A stretch of DNA of 64,000 bases from Prostheceraeus crozeri (lineage: Eukaryota; Platyhelminthes; Polycladida; Euryleptidae), in NCBI GenBank assembly GCA_907163375.1, contig CAJQUW010007073.1, positions 517,700-581,699 on the forward strand, given 5' to 3'. The notes beneath the pieces were generated by a model that was given only the letters and a program-made list of their open reading frames with translations, was not told the DNA's origin and did not search any database. Position numbers and translations under genes: made by a program. Shown piece by piece: positions 23,600 to 35,224 of the stretch. How positions within the stretch are numbered: position 1 is the stretch's first letter; each line of letters starts with the position of its first letter.

Positions 23600-24650
23600 T
23601 ACATATAGTTAGTTTCTGAGAAATAAGCAAGGAATCTACGAAAACAACATTCAAAATTCTTCAAAGACAGAAGTTCTCGAGATAATTTTATCTGCGAGCT
23701 GGCAGGCGATTCACCCTTCCTCAGACACAGCAAATTGAGAATGAATGAATAATTAATTGGTGCATATAACACACAAAAGCTAAGTACATATGACGTTGAA
23801 TAACACGTTGCCCTAATATCCACCACCTGCGACACTATCTTTGCGCAATGTTATTGTAGACATTACAAAAGCAAATAAAAACGCATTTAATTAAATTATA
23901 TGCCTGGTATACATAAGCAAATTCAAGGCGTGGCAAAGAATGTTGGATTGAAGGTGCGATGTTCTAGATCCCAGTCTCTGGGAGATGCCGTCAGCCATCC
24001 GAAGGTGGACAAGGCAGATATCATGGAAAGAAGAGGAGCGATTCATCAACAGAAGTGTGGAAACTGACAAATGTTGTGTGGGCGAGGCGTCACAAAAAGC
24101 AGGGGTGAGGAAGAAAGAGCATGAATACGCGTGAGATGAATCCTCAATCGGTTAACAGTGAACAGTATCACAAGCTTGGTCACCGGCCCGGATTTGATAC
24201 ATTCGAAGTCATCAGAACAGTGAAGGATGGGACGAATAGAAGAAACACGTGTCCTCAGCAGCCAACACTTTTAACAGAGACAGTGGCTTTTCGATTGACC
24301 GGTGTTGGAGCATTTCAAATTTATACATTACTTATAATGTGGTAGCCAGTAGTCATTTTAGTTTTTATAATTTGCTTCTGGAATACATTACATAATAGCA
24401 TAGCGCAAAGATAGTGTCAGTGTTGGTGGATAGTAGAGTAACGTGTTATTCAACGTGATGTGGACTTGGTTTTTATGTGTTATGTGTACTATTTTACGTT
24501 TTATTCATTCTCAACTTACTGTGCTTGAGGAAGGATGTATCACCTAAGATAACTTTGGTCTTTGAAGAACTTTCATTGGGAATAATTGTCTGGATTCTCG
24601 AGAAGGAAATATGCACGAAAAGAACATTTTAGGTTCTTTATTAACTCGGG
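23600..24650. repeat. Foldback repeat with about 230-bp inverted arms
   Basis: The arm at about 23640-23860 and the arm at about 24400-24620 are inverted copies at roughly 75-80 percent identity by eye. Shared words are GCGCAAAGATAGTGTC at the inner ends and CGTGTTATTCAACGT further out. The roughly 540-bp centre has no recognisable coding sequence. Confidence 0.7.
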
Positions 24651-27600
24651 GTAATTGCATAGGTAGATGCAAAATTTCTTTTCAGTTCTATATCAAGCAG
24701 GTTGAGAAGAATCATCATTGCCTTTAATTCGAAAGTTTCATTTTAATTCATCATAATTGATGTTAAATTACCTTGTAAATAATACATAAAAATGGAATTT
24801 AGGAGGAATCAAACCTGTTCCTTTCAAGACAACTTCCTAAGTCGATGGCCATTGCACTATCAACACAGTCAGCGTCAGGGCGCTGATTTTACGTTATTCT
24901 ATTTGTTGATGACAATCGACTATCTTATAGGCAAGGATTTCAGTTTGAAGAAGGCGATAAAAAATGCTAGCATCACCGAAATCAACAGATACACAAAATG
25001 TAACAATATGCGGAAGGGATTACTGATTTGATATTGTAGTGAATGCTATTCGGAATTCACATGTATAGTCAGTATCCCCGAGCTTCTGCATGTACAAGAA
25101 TCATAGCACGCATTCACTGCAATATTAATTAATCATGCCTAGCTTTTTCGAGCATCAATTATCTTTACTGCCTCAGGCGCCTTGCGGCCCCGGCTGCGCC
25201 ATTCATGCCTTCAAAATCTAGGCATGATTGATATATTACATCAAAATTTTGATTGGTTCTCCATTGTTATGGATAATTTGAATTCAATGATCAACAGTCC
25301 ACTGTTACCGCTCTGTCACACGGGAAATTGATACACATTTGAAAATTCAAAGCGTCACGCATGTCGCATCAGAAACGTTTTGAAAGCACTTAAATTGCAA
25401 AAATGCAAATTCATGAAAAATTCCAATCGATAAAGCTCCCGGTCATTATTCTGTCTCTTCCCTCCACTCACCTAATAATATGGATAAGAATTTGATATAA
25501 AACATCAACATGCACGTACCTACTAGGCTTTAGGCAGTTTTCATTCTTTCAACGGAATGGACAGTTTGAAATTTTCACGAAATTTAATCGTCCCACCAAG
25601 AAAATTTGTCTAGACATCAGAACTTGATCTCAAATTTAGATATCAGTGTGTTAGAGTTAATCTAGGCGAATAGGTTATTGACACATTCTAGAGACTTCGA
25701 AAGCTGATTTCAAATCTAATTTTGTAGCCATGTGCAGCTCATATTAAATAAGTTATTAGTTATGACGAAGAAAAAATTGTCAACATTGTTCAGCATCTCG
25801 ACATTCGAGGATAATGTGATGCACTAAGAAATTGGCGAAAAATAGGGATGCTTATAAAAACGTCGCTCCTGAAAATTCGAACCATCAATTTTCTCTACCT
25901 CGTTTTTAACTAACATATAAATACTTTGCCATCAAGAAATTAATTTCGCTAAAATATCAGTGGATATGCATACGGACTTCAATCGTCCACTCTCGTCGGA
26001 CACTAGCTATGTGCAATCACATTCTGAGAACATAATATCACCGAGAAAAAAATGATGCGATAATGGTTTGCGACATTGATTTTAATTTCGATTATCTCAG
26101 GCAATTTATACTCATAGGCTAGACATATTTTCACTTATCACATTATGACGTTGCTTTAACTTTATGTTGTCAGTATACAAAATCCAGAATATCGACAATT
26201 TGATGGTCTGCTATACTTAGAAATCCTTAAACGTGGAGTCACTTATTGAATCATGCGCATCAAACATGAAACAAAGCCAAAACTGAAAGAAAAAATAAAC
26301 AAATAGATTAATTTCATCATAAAGCCGCTGTAATCGATGTTTCATGAATCACGATTTCGTAGATATAATATAACAATGGCCATTTAGAAAGGTGGATTTT
26401 ACTAACATTCGTTAGTGGCATGGTCAGTCTTCTTGACTTTTGATTTGTTGTTTCGATTGAAATAAAACTGATCCTCTTTATGTTTACCCTTTTCTCGATA
26501 AAGGTTTTGTTGCCGTACTATGTCTTCTAACTCATAACAGTACATCACTGTATCCGTCTACAACATGGCCATATATGTATAAAGCTTCAGGGAAAATAAT
26601 CTATCAACTAATTTTGATGTTATCGAAGATGATCAAGCAAGAATTGATTCATATATCTGAAATTGTTTATGCACATCACATTCAAGTAATTGTCTCGCAA
26701 TGCAGGCCACAAAGTCTAAAATGAATTTCCTACATCATCTAAGGGCATCTTTAGAAGTAAATCTACATCTATCTTTCAATCTATTTTCATAGTAAATTTG
26801 AATGATACTGTTAAGTTGCCTAGGCTAATCTGCACTAAATCCAGTCTATTAAGCATGGCGTATTGCTGTGTGATAATTCTATTATGTCAGTACATTTGTA
26901 TCTGAGTTGATGGACTCCACTCCGGTGTTCCAGGAGTTCGGATACAACCACTGGCTCTATAGCAGCTATGCAGCGTCTAAGCATCTCGAATCCGACGCTT
27001 TATTCGTAAAATAACGGTAATGAACAAGCTTTCAAATATCTACGTTTGTAGATCATCTGTATGAAATTGTGATTTTCTGGAAATTTTGTATTACATGAGA
27101 TCCTGGAAGAACATGAATTTGAAATGCTCGTATTTCCTCACTTGGTGCTATCACATCCTTTACACAGTCAAGATAATTTACCCTTCATGTATAAGCTTTT
27201 ACAAACTCGAAAATTAAGCCAGGAAGTTGAATCATTTTCAGATTTCTATATGATGACAATGAATTCATAGCGCTGTTCATTGAATTTCCTACCTTGATTT
27301 CATTTAAGTTCTACTATGCTTTACGATTCCTATCAGAAATTTTTCATGCTTTTTGATATTTTGATTAGATCATACTACTTAGAATGCAAATTATTTTTGT
27401 GCAGCTGCAACCAATGAATAGACATAATAAGCGCATACGCTGACAATGACAAACAACGATTCAAGGAAAACAATATCAATTATCAGAAACAATTATTCGA
27501 ATACTTTTAAGAAAAGGGATTTACCATTAAGACTTAGGGTTTGATTGAATCTAGGAGTTTTATCATCTATTAACAACGCCGCTACTGTACGAGTTTCAAA

Positions 27601-27700
27601 TTCACTACGTCCTGCGTATGTAACAGAAAAAATAATTATTAATGTCTACTACAGTTTGGACATATGTTCAGATGGCTACTTACGGCTGAGTTGCCTCTTA
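24651..27700. other. Gene-free AT-rich stretch
   Basis: No supportable gene. It contains one small palindromic-ended element at 25131-25240; the rest is AT-rich sequence with short frames lacking family motifs. Confidence 0.45.
25131..25240. repeat. Short MITE-like element
   Basis: The ends AATCATGCCTAG (near 25131) and CTAGGCATGATT (near 25221) are perfect 12-bp inverted repeats around a GC-richer centre of about 80 bp. No autonomous partner is visible. Confidence 0.6.
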
Positions 27701-27709
27701 CATGTCATT

Positions 27710-28001
27710 TTATTCTTTGATGTAATCTGTGTTTCGTTTGTCCCAAGTATTGGGTATCAGGATCAACCAGTATTCAAAATAATACACAACGCATGATCGC
27801 ATCTGCCTATTTCTTTCATCTTTCAGACTACAGTACTGTCCTGTTCTACAAGTGTTGAATATCATTTTAACATCATGGTCCAATTTCCTAAATATTTTAA
27901 CCAGTTTGGGTCGAAATTTTATGGATGTTTTAGCCACAAAGGGAAGTATCAAAATCTTGGCATCTTCCCATTCATCTTTCTTCGTTGCATTTTTATCCGT
28001 A
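27710..28001 (-). pseudogene. Penelope-like element, C-terminal RT thumb/GIY-YIG junction
   Basis: Minus-strand reading gives LILPFVAKTSIKFRPKLVK and FNTCRTGQYCSLKD, the linker that in Penelope-like retroelements connects the RT to the GIY-YIG endonuclease; the expected VVY start of the endonuclease follows, then degenerates. It is the downstream half of the ORF whose upstream half lies at 53346-54759. The two halves are separated by the 25-kb Polinton and rejoin in frame if the Polinton and one TCCGTA are removed. Confidence 0.75.
27996..28001. other. Target-site duplication TCCGTA (left)
   Basis: Six bases directly abutting the left ITR, identical to 53346-53351 beyond the right ITR. Six-base duplications are the hallmark of Polinton integrase. 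Confidence 0.92.
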
Positions 28002-29340
28002 AGTAGTAAGAAAGTGACAAACACCCGACCGGCGCGCCCCCCTCCCCTCCCCCTCCCCTCCCCCTCCTCCCCCTCTGGAACGACAGAGGTTGTGGTCTGT
28101 CGTGGTGTGCCGGCCAGGTTGGTTCACGTTCACAACATGTTCGCTGACTCCCCCCTCCCCCTCCCCCCCTCTGGAACGACAGAGTGTGAGACTCGGATGT
28201 GTTGGTCTCGTATGGGTTGACGTGGCCGACCGCCTAGGTTGACGTGGGCGACCGTCTAGGTTGACGTGGGCGACCGTCTAGGTTGGCGTGGTGGAATGGT
28301 GAAACGGACTTTAGATTCGTGATCAGCGTAAAATTCCGCATCGGTATGGTGAATTTGAAGTCAATCGGCGAGAAAAAATGTTTCTTCAAAAATTTGGCAG
28401 AGTTAAAATTTGGGACGTTTTGGTCTGTAGCGCCAAAACGAAGCATCGGATGAGAAAACGGAGGCCAGATTCGGATTCAGCGTGAAATTCTGCATCGGTA
28501 TGGTGAATTTGAACGCCATCGGAGAGAAAAATTTTCGCTGACTCCCCCCCCCTCTGGACAGCTTGCTTCGATTTTGGCTTCCAGTGGACGGATTTTGTCG
28601 TGCCATAGCTCGTTTGAAAGCTAAGAGTGAGACAAATTCACTGAAAGAATCGGCTTGTTCCTATCTGTCTTCGTTTAGATGTGAGACGCCATTTAAGACG
28701 CCATTTAAGATTTTGGGACATTGGCGAAAAACGACAGAGTTAGAATTTGGGACGTTTTGGGCTCTAGCTTCAAAACGAAGCATCGGATGGGAAAACGGAT
28801 TTCAGATTTGGAATCAGCGTAAAATTCTCTATCTGTATGGTGAGTTTCAAGTCAATCGGCGAGAAAAAGTTTCGCTGACGTCCCCCCCCTCTGGACAGCT
28901 CGCTTCGATTTTGGCTTCCAGTGGACGGATTTTGTCGTGCCATAGCTCGTTTGAAAGCTAAGAGTGAGACAAATTCACTGAAAGAATCTGCTTGTTCCTA
29001 TCTGTCTTCGTTTAGATGTGAGACGCCATTTAAGATTTTGGGACATTGGCGAAAAACGACAGAGTTAGAATTTGGGACGTTTTGGGCTCTAGCTTCAAAA
29101 CGAAGCATCGGATGGGAAAACAGATTTCAGATTTGGAATCAGCGTGAAATTCTTTATCTGTATGGTGAGTTTCATGTCAATCGGAGAGTTTCAAGTCAAT
29201 CGGAGAGAAAAATTTTCAACATTTTTCGGAAAAACGACAGAGTTAGAATTTTTGCGATGGCTGCCTACTGTAGAGCCAAAACGAAGCATCGGATGGGAAA
29301 ACGGAGGCCAGATTCGGATTCAGCGTCAAATTCTACATGG
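28002..29340. repeat. Left inverted terminal repeat of the Polinton
   Basis: Reverse complement of about 51850-53345. From outside in: 26-bp conserved tip, C-rich tract (28038-28076), a second C-rich tract (28151-28170), three 22-bp minisatellite units, then two copies of a roughly 337-bp module (shared word CCAGTGGACGGATTTTGTCG at 28581 and 28918) and a diverged inner end. The right ITR has three of these modules, so the ITRs differ in copy number. Open frames crossing the modules are repeated shadows, not supported genes. Confidence 0.9.
28216..28285. repeat. 22-bp minisatellite in left ITR
   Basis: Three units starting GTTGACGTGG at 28216, 28238 and 28260, plus a partial fourth. The mirrored array is at 53020-53090 in the right ITR with one unit shortened. 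Confidence 0.9.
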
Positions 29341-29415
29341 AAATGGTGTATTTCCAGCTCAATCGGAGCACTAGAACCGGAGATAGACGGGTTTTTAGTG
29401 TTTGGATGATGGGTA

Positions 29416-29498
29416 TTACGTCATCAGCTGATCGCCACACACTATATAAGCTGGGAACCGACGGAGACTTGTCATTCAGACGAGAGCGATTGTCAGAG
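29416..29498 (+). promoter_or_regulatory. TATA-Inr promoter inside left ITR, with donor site
   Basis: TATATAAG at 29443-29450 is followed by TCATTC at 29472-29477, matching the metazoan initiator TCAKTY with its A 31 bp from the first T of the TATA box. A TTACGTCA (CRE-like) site at 29416-29423 and an E-box CAGCTG follow it upstream. A splice donor AGAG/GTAGGT lies at 29499. The likely transcript has a 25-nt first exon spliced to the acceptor at 30413 just before the coiled-coil ORF. Confidence 0.7.
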
Positions 29499-29499
29499 G

Positions 29500-30413
29500 T
29501 AGGTCGTCTCTCTGAGCTCCGATGATAGCTTCGGACATTCCAAATCCCGAGTTTCTGTGAGAAACCGACTTAGAAAATTTCATTGCTGATATCAGCTAAG
29601 GCGTCAGACTTAGAGGTTCGCCAGGAGATGGCCTTCGTCTCCAGGCCATAAAAGACTCCAAAACTTTAAAAAATTTAAATTCACTAGTTTTGGAGGTTTT
29701 CTGGGGTTTTCGACCCTGCTGAAGTCAATGAAAGCATTTTTAATGATGTCTGAGCCAGTCTTCTCATGGTATAAGCGGCTTTTCACTGAAAGCGAGCAAG
29801 ACACGGAGAGTTTTGCTGTAATATTCCACTGACAGGGTGTTCCTTCAGGACGGCGGACGATGCCGTAGTGATAAGTGTGGCAAGGGAATGTGTCATATTT
29901 GAGACCGTAACCGCTGGGACAACTCATGTCTCATGTTGGGCATTTGACACAGCTCTCAACGTAGGACTTTCAACGCCAATCGGTTAAGTCTTAGCTATCT
30001 TGTCATGGGTGGCCTCTAAACATCTCCATTGCAAAACGCTGGTGAATCAAGCTCTCTACGGCTTGCTATCAAGCTGATCAAAGCAATGACTTGGAATGTT
30101 TCCTCAAGGTTTTCAAGTATGCTGAGTTCAAATCTGCTATCAGATTTCAAATTTAACTAAGTCTAAGGCAGCTTTGAGGGGTTAGATCCCAGCTACTGTT
30201 CACTACCTTTGACTCGACGTTGCTGTTACCACTTCGGGGCAGTGACAATGATGTCTTCAGCTGTAAATAGCGGGTATCGGGGAAGATCTCTCACTTCCCT
30301 AGTGATCAGTACAAGGCCTTCGGGCTGTTGACGGGATCGAGTGCCACTCACTACACTTAAATCTATCATTCCTCACTAAGTGTAAAATCATTGTTTTCCG
30401 TTTTTCGCTTCAG
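29500..30413 (+). other. Probable 5' UTR intron of the coiled-coil gene
   Basis: Runs from the GTAGGT donor to a CAG acceptor two bases before the ATG at 30416. A minus-strand 105-codon frame inside it (29610-29927) has no recognisable domain. I see no other feature. Confidence 0.5.
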
Positions 30414-30415
30414 AA

Positions 30416-31585
30416 ATGCCGAAATACAATAATATGAAGACCAGTTTCAAACTGTGTCAATGCCGGAAGGTATTCCGAGCTGACGCCTTCAAGAAGCACG
30501 CTTGCACTAACAAGAAACAGATAGGGGTCGCTCGCTACTATTGCGGAGCCCACAAAGTCAATCGCTTAAGTGAGCGGCTGGAGGATTGGCACTCACAACA
30601 CAGCGAGTGTCAAACAGGCGAAGTAGGCGAAGAAGAACGGAGTTCACTCTTCGCCACTGAGCTCCGCTCTTTGGAGCTACAATCTGCCAACGAGCAAGAA
30701 CGGAGTTCACTCTTCACCACTGAGGCCACTGAGCTACAATCCGCCATTGAAGCGATTGCCGCTGTATCCTCACTTAGTAGCGAGAGCTCGCTGACCAGCA
30801 GCGATAGTGAGGAGGAGGGAGAGCTACAGTCGCAACTTATCGAGGACGTCGACCTCGATCGCGAGACCCCTACAGCCGTAACTGCGAGTGGAATTGCAAC
30901 ACAATGTCGCAATTTTGTCAAGCGCCCGCCGGTGATCGCCGAACGGGATAGACTAAAGAAAGAGGTGGAGAAGTTGAAGGAGGAGGCCTTCTCATACAAG
31001 GCAAAGTATGAGGACCTAAAGAACGTGGCCGGAGAGATGAAGAAGGTGAAGGAGAGATTAAGCGAGCGGGATGGCGAGTTGGAGCAGGAGAGGCTCAAGA
31101 CTCTCGAGGGGAAAGCCAGAGAAGAGACTTTACTAGCAGACAGGGAAAGTAGGGAGAAGGAGATACGAAGGTTGAAGGAGGAAGTGGAGAGACTCCGTGT
31201 GCAGATGGCTAAGGTGGTCGAGACGAACCACGAGCTGCACCGTTCGGCGCAGCTGGTGGATCGCGATCGAAGGTTGCGTTCCAGTCGTCTGCACATCCCT
31301 ATTAGAAAGGGGAGAGTAGCAGAAACTCCTCTCTTGCACGAGCGTGGAAGAGGGGAGAAATGCTACTCTCGGGTGAAGAAAGGGGTGGAGTGTCTACACT
31401 TCACCTTCGATCATCGTGATCCGATCTCGAATTTCCTTTATGAGGAAGCGTCCGAGAAGATCTGTAAGTAAAAATGACTAAATTAAAATGTAAGATGATA
31501 ACTCACTACTTCTTTCTTTAAAGACATCCAAGAGAAGCGACCACCCGCCCCGTTGCCGGAGCCGCAGTCGAAACAGCAAGCCTGA
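30416..31585 (+). CDS. Polinton early coiled-coil protein with Cys/His N-terminus
   Basis: Two exons, 30416-31463 and 31524-31585, joined by a GTAAGT donor and a TTTAAAG acceptor, give about 369 residues. The first 70 residues hold C and H residues spaced like a zinc-binding module (LCQCRKVF, KKHACTNK, YYCGAHKV, HSQHSEC). A serine-rich acidic middle with LSSESSLTSSDSEEEGE follows. Residues about 180-290 are a long charged coiled coil (RLKKEVEKLKEEAF, REKEIRRLKEEVERLR). I do not recognise the family. Position next to the left TATA-Inr promoter and splicing suggest an early or regulatory gene; a DNA-binding or scaffolding role is only a guess. Its second exon overlaps antisense with the end of the minus-strand gene at 31518-32185. 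Confidence 0.65.
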
Positions 31586-32185
31586 GTCCCTCCAAACACC
31601 CCGAGAACGAACCATCGGCTCTCTTAAGGGCCACCATGGGGCAAGACATGATAGAACCTCCTCGCGGTTTGCCCTGGGCAGTCTTCGGACTGGCGAATAC
31701 TATCATCAAGTTGAATCTGCTATCAGTCAACTTGAACGTTGCAAATGAAGTTCTGTGTAATACTTCCTTTCGACGGGCGTTCCTGTAAAGGGCGGCGGTG
31801 AAACCCGTAGCTATGTATACCGCAAGGGACATTCGGCAATGGTCAATCTTGTTAAACCTCTCTGCGTCATGTTTGCAAGTGATTGCCTCTGTCTCAACGT
31901 AGTATGCATTCGCGCCAGGGCGACATTTAGCCAACTGTCGAAGGTTGCCTTATAAACTTTCCATTGCATACGTTATGAGAACCATGAGTTCTACCTGTCT
32001 CTATCAATGAGACGAATTGATGAATGGAATGAAATGGGAGGACACTCACGCGCCACACGCAAAATAACACACTTCTCTCTTCCGTAGTCTAACAAGCTCT
32101 TTACACATGGATCGCAGTCGATTGCTATCCCTGTATCAGAAGTGTAAGCTATCTTAATTTTATTTGACACTATTTCATCTACCAT
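31518..32185 (-). CDS. Unknown Polinton protein, two exons
   Basis: Exon 1 runs from an ATG at 32185 to 32050, where GCGC/GTGAGT is a good donor. Exon 2 starts at 31948 after an AAG acceptor and runs to the stop at 31518. The join keeps the frame and gives about 190 residues. Visible parts are IDCDPCVKSLLDYGREKCVI in exon 1 and, in exon 2, AYYVETEAITCKHDAERF and KTAQGKPRGGSIMSC. No family is recognised. The acceptor has a weak pyrimidine tract, so the model is tentative. It converges on, and overlaps, the last exon of the plus-strand coiled-coil gene. Confidence 0.4.
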
Positions 32186-32335
32186 TATCATCCATATGAA
32201 ATGTTATAAGAATTGCAAGTTAAAATAAGTGTGCTACTATTTCCAAATGAAAAAGTATACATGGTTAAATCATCCACTGAAGCCCCATTCAAGTAAGTCA
32301 GTATGAAAGCAAAGATAATATGAAATAAAAATTTA

Positions 32336-32782
32336 TTATGGCATGTATTTCAAAAGGTCTTCATCATCAATATCGTCCCAGAGTCTGACTTCACATAGAT
32401 AACAAAAACAGTTCAGTTGCTTTAATCGTTCTTCCACTGCGAGCCTCACTTTGTCAATATACTCCCACTCTGCCATAGTTCGTGGCTGGGAGTTAGGGGT
32501 GTACCACTCCCATAATTGGTGGAGGAATTTCGTGCTGGTGATCTCCATCACATCGTCAGTATCGTACTGGAGATACTTCCACCTCACGCCTGTTAAGTCG
32601 GGACACTCCTTCTCACATACACTCTCTTCGTTGTCCGCTGGTAATGACAACTTTCTGATATTGTCCAGTCGGTACACCTTCTCTACCTTCCCTTTCGTTG
32701 GAGCGTTTGGTGCAACGAGCGCCTTGGATGTTGAGCATGGAGAAGAGAATTTTGTGTTTGGTGTGGTCGGAGGGCTTGTCAT
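32336..32782 (-). CDS. Unknown acidic Polinton protein, cut off from its promoter by a LINE
   Basis: A 148-residue frame from an ATG at 32782 to 32336. The N-terminus is Ser/Thr/Pro-rich (TSPPTTPNTKFSS); the C-terminus is acidic and tryptophan-rich (WEWYTPNSQPRTMAEWEY, RLWDDIDDEDLLKYMP). An AATAAA overlaps the stop codon region (minus-strand near 32330), which supports a real transcript end. No known family. A LINE inserted about 80 bp upstream (32864-35340), separating this gene from the original upstream sequence. A CCAAT pair (32840-32860) remains. Confidence 0.55.
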   Translation of the reverse strand: MTSPPTTPNTKFSSPCSTSKALVAPNAPTKGKVEKVYRLDNIRKLSLPADNEESVCEKECPDLTGVRWKYLQYDTDDVMEITSTKFLHQLWEWYTPNSQPRTMAEWEYIDKVRLAVEERLKQLNCFCYLCEVRLWDDIDDEDLLKYMP

Positions 32783-32863
32783 GTTGACTGTGAATAATGA
32801 CTTTGAAATGTTTTCTAATTCTGAAGTATCAACAAGCAACCAATCAGAATGAACAGCCAATGA

Positions 32864-35224
32864 ATGATGAATATGAAAGTATATTGTGACTGCATCCCGG
32901 CAATCAATACATCTCACAAAGCGCTGAAATCCGAATTCTTGACATTCATTATTGATTCTAATGTGCTGGTGATTGCTCTATATCATCCTTATTGGGGAAG
33001 TTCCCCTCTTCACGATGCGGTTATCGACATTCTAATAGATATTGTAGCACATGGTCGAAATCATCATTCGGTTTCCAGTGTGCTGATATGTGGTGACTTC
33101 AATGGTTTGGCTGCCCGAGTTCCCCAAATTAATGCGCTCCTCGGTACAAGCAGCTTGTTTGATTTTCATACTCGCTGTGGTGCTCAGTTGGACTTTGTTC
33201 TCACAGATTGCAAGGAAGCTTATAGCGATGCATGTGTGCTCCCACCCTTGGCTCGCTCTGACCACAATGTAGTCCATTGCAAGGCATCGAACAAATACCC
33301 ACGTCCACGTGTTACAAAGATACAATATCGGAAAAAGCTACCAGCCAGCTGTGCCAGATTCAGAGAGGCTTTGACTGCGACATCAAGTTTCCTCGAGAGT
33401 GTTATGTTCGAATGCGACACTGATGAAGCAGCATGTGTATTAACAGACGGATTATCTGAACTATACAATTCTGTGTTTCCCTTAAAGACTCTCCGGCTTC
33501 GTAATGACGACAAGGCATGGGTCAAACCATCATTAAAGCTTCTTATAAACGCACGCGATCGGGCCTATGCAGAAAGAAAACATCTCAAATATCTGAGACT
33601 GCGTGATACAGTAATTGCTCATATTCGTGACTTGAAGAGAAATTTTCTCAATTCTGTGCCTTGCAACAACAGTAACAGCAACTCACGAAAATGGAAAGCA
33701 GTTAATGAACTAATTCATCACAAGAAAAAGCCAACTCAAGTCAATGTCAATGATATGCTTGAAGTATTTTCACAAACATTTGTCCCATCTGACATTGATG
33801 GCATTCTTGAGCAATTGGATACCATGCCATATAATGCACCCTTATCTGTCACTCAGAACGAAGTATTTGACATTTTGATCCATCTGAAAAAAGGCTCACC
33901 AGGACCTGACGAAGTTCCCTTTTGGGTATTGCGGGACTTTGCTGATATACTGGCTCCTTCTATCCAACATGTGATTAATTTAAGTCTTGCTACCGGTGTG
34001 ATGCCAACCTGTTGGAGGAGGGCTAATGTTGTGCCTATCCCCAAAGTCAGCCAACCTAAACTTACTGATTATCGCCCTATTTCTTTACTACCGATTCTTT
34101 CTAAAGTGATCGAGAAGCTTGTTTTGAAAAAGTGGCTTTACCAGAGCGTTTCACCAATTGGACCAACTCAATTCGCCTTTGTACCAAGGACTGGTCAAGG
34201 AACTGTGACGGCACTCACCTACACGATTCATCGTATTTTATCCCATCTAGACACTCCGGGAGCCGTTAGACTTCTGATGTTGGATTACAGCAAGGCATTT
34301 GACAGAATACCACATCAGGTTATTCTACAATCCTTGATTGACAAAAATGCTCCAAAAGAACTGTTGCTCTGGATTGCATCATATCTGTCTGTGCGAGAAC
34401 AAAGAATTAAATGCAATGGTAACTATTCATTGTGGTTTAGAGCCACAAGTGGAGTCCCTCAGGGAGGCGTGTTAGCTCCATTGTTGTTTGCCTCAGCAAT
34501 GGATAGCTTGGAGCCAAAGTTTGGAAACTCCACCCTGGTAAAATTTGCAGATGACATATCAGTGCTGCACTGCATTCGCGAAGTCGAGGACGATAAGCTC
34601 AGTGAGGAGCTGAATCATATACTGACATGGTCTCATGAGCATGGCATGCATTTGAACTATATGAAAACCAAGGTAATGAATTTCAATACTAAGAAGGCCC
34701 TCAACCTTTCAGCTCTCTGTGACCCAGAATCATCAACCATTATCGAGGAAGTTAGCTCTGCCAAACTTCTGGGAATTGTTCTTGACAACAAGCTCAATTG
34801 GCAACAGCATCTCGACCACACACTTTCGAAAGCTAGACGCCGAATTTATCTACTACACCGCCTAAAGCAAATTTCGCCGAATAACCACCAATTGCTCCGA
34901 ACCGTGTACGTGACCATGATAAGATCTATCTTGACATATGCTTATCCCGCGTGGTGCAACATCACTGCCTCGAGATTCAGACATATTGCTAGCCTTGAAA
35001 AGCGATTGTGCAAGTTGTTCGGTTTTAGCTGTTCAGAGGATATTACCAGCTTCTGTTTGCGAACGGCCGAGCAATTAGCATTAAAGGCAGAAGATGAGGA
35101 ACACCCATTACATCTTATTCACGATAGCGAAGAAACTCGACATAGTGAAAGACTTGGTAGTCGGAACAGAAAACTCAGATCAAGAACAATGCGCTTCCAA
35201 AATTCTTTTATTCGCTTTGCCTGA
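32864..35224 (+). CDS. LINE ORF2 (endonuclease-RT), N-terminally truncated
   Basis: A 786-codon open frame. Endonuclease elements: VIALYHPYWG, LICGDFNG (catalytic D, N) and ARSDHNVV (D-H). RT: SPGPDEVPFWVL, DYRPISLLPILSKVIEKL, MLDYSKAFDRIPH (motif A), SGVPQGGVLAPLLF (motif B), VKFADDISVLH (motif C) and KLLGIVLDN. The C-terminus runs to an end typical of CR1/Jockey-group elements. The first endonuclease strand with its catalytic E is missing, so this copy cannot make full ORF2p, but no stop interrupts the rest: it is a fairly young insertion. Confidence 0.9.
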   Translation: MMNMKVYCDCIPAINTSHKALKSEFLTFIIDSNVLVIALYHPYWGSSPLHDAVIDILIDIVAHGRNHHSVSSVLICGDFNGLAARVPQINALLGTSSLFDFHTRCGAQLDFVLTDCKEAYSDACVLPPLARSDHNVVHCKASNKYPRPRVTKIQYRKKLPASCARFREALTATSSFLESVMFECDTDEAACVLTDGLSELYNSVFPLKTLRLRNDDKAWVKPSLKLLINARDRAYAERKHLKYLRLRDTVIAHIRDLKRNFLNSVPCNNSNSNSRKWKAVNELIHHKKKPTQVNVNDMLEVFSQTFVPSDIDGILEQLDTMPYNAPLSVTQNEVFDILIHLKKGSPGPDEVPFWVLRDFADILAPSIQHVINLSLATGVMPTCWRRANVVPIPKVSQPKLTDYRPISLLPILSKVIEKLVLKKWLYQSVSPIGPTQFAFVPRTGQGTVTALTYTIHRILSHLDTPGAVRLLMLDYSKAFDRIPHQVILQSLIDKNAPKELLLWIASYLSVREQRIKCNGNYSLWFRATSGVPQGGVLAPLLFASAMDSLEPKFGNSTLVKFADDISVLHCIREVEDDKLSEELNHILTWSHEHGMHLNYMKTKVMNFNTKKALNLSALCDPESSTIIEEVSSAKLLGIVLDNKLNWQQHLDHTLSKARRRIYLLHRLKQISPNNHQLLRTVYVTMIRSILTYAYPAWCNITASRFRHIASLEKRLCKLFGFSCSEDITSFCLRTAEQLALKAEDEEHPLHLIHDSEETRHSERLGSRNRKLRSRTMRFQNSFIRFA

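Noticed and set aside
27852-28220. 122-codon plus-strand frame across the left Polinton boundary
   Set aside because: It crosses the target duplication and the C-rich tract and reads as proline/serine low complexity; no support as a gene.
28563-29409. Repeated 130-160-codon frames inside both Polinton ITRs
   Set aside because: The same frame recurs in each tandem module on both ends, has no domain, and follows directly from repeat structure; I treat it as a shadow of the ITR.
30610-31296. 228-codon serine-rich minus-strand frame
   Set aside because: It is the antisense of the coiled-coil gene; its composition reflects complementing Glu/Arg-rich codons.
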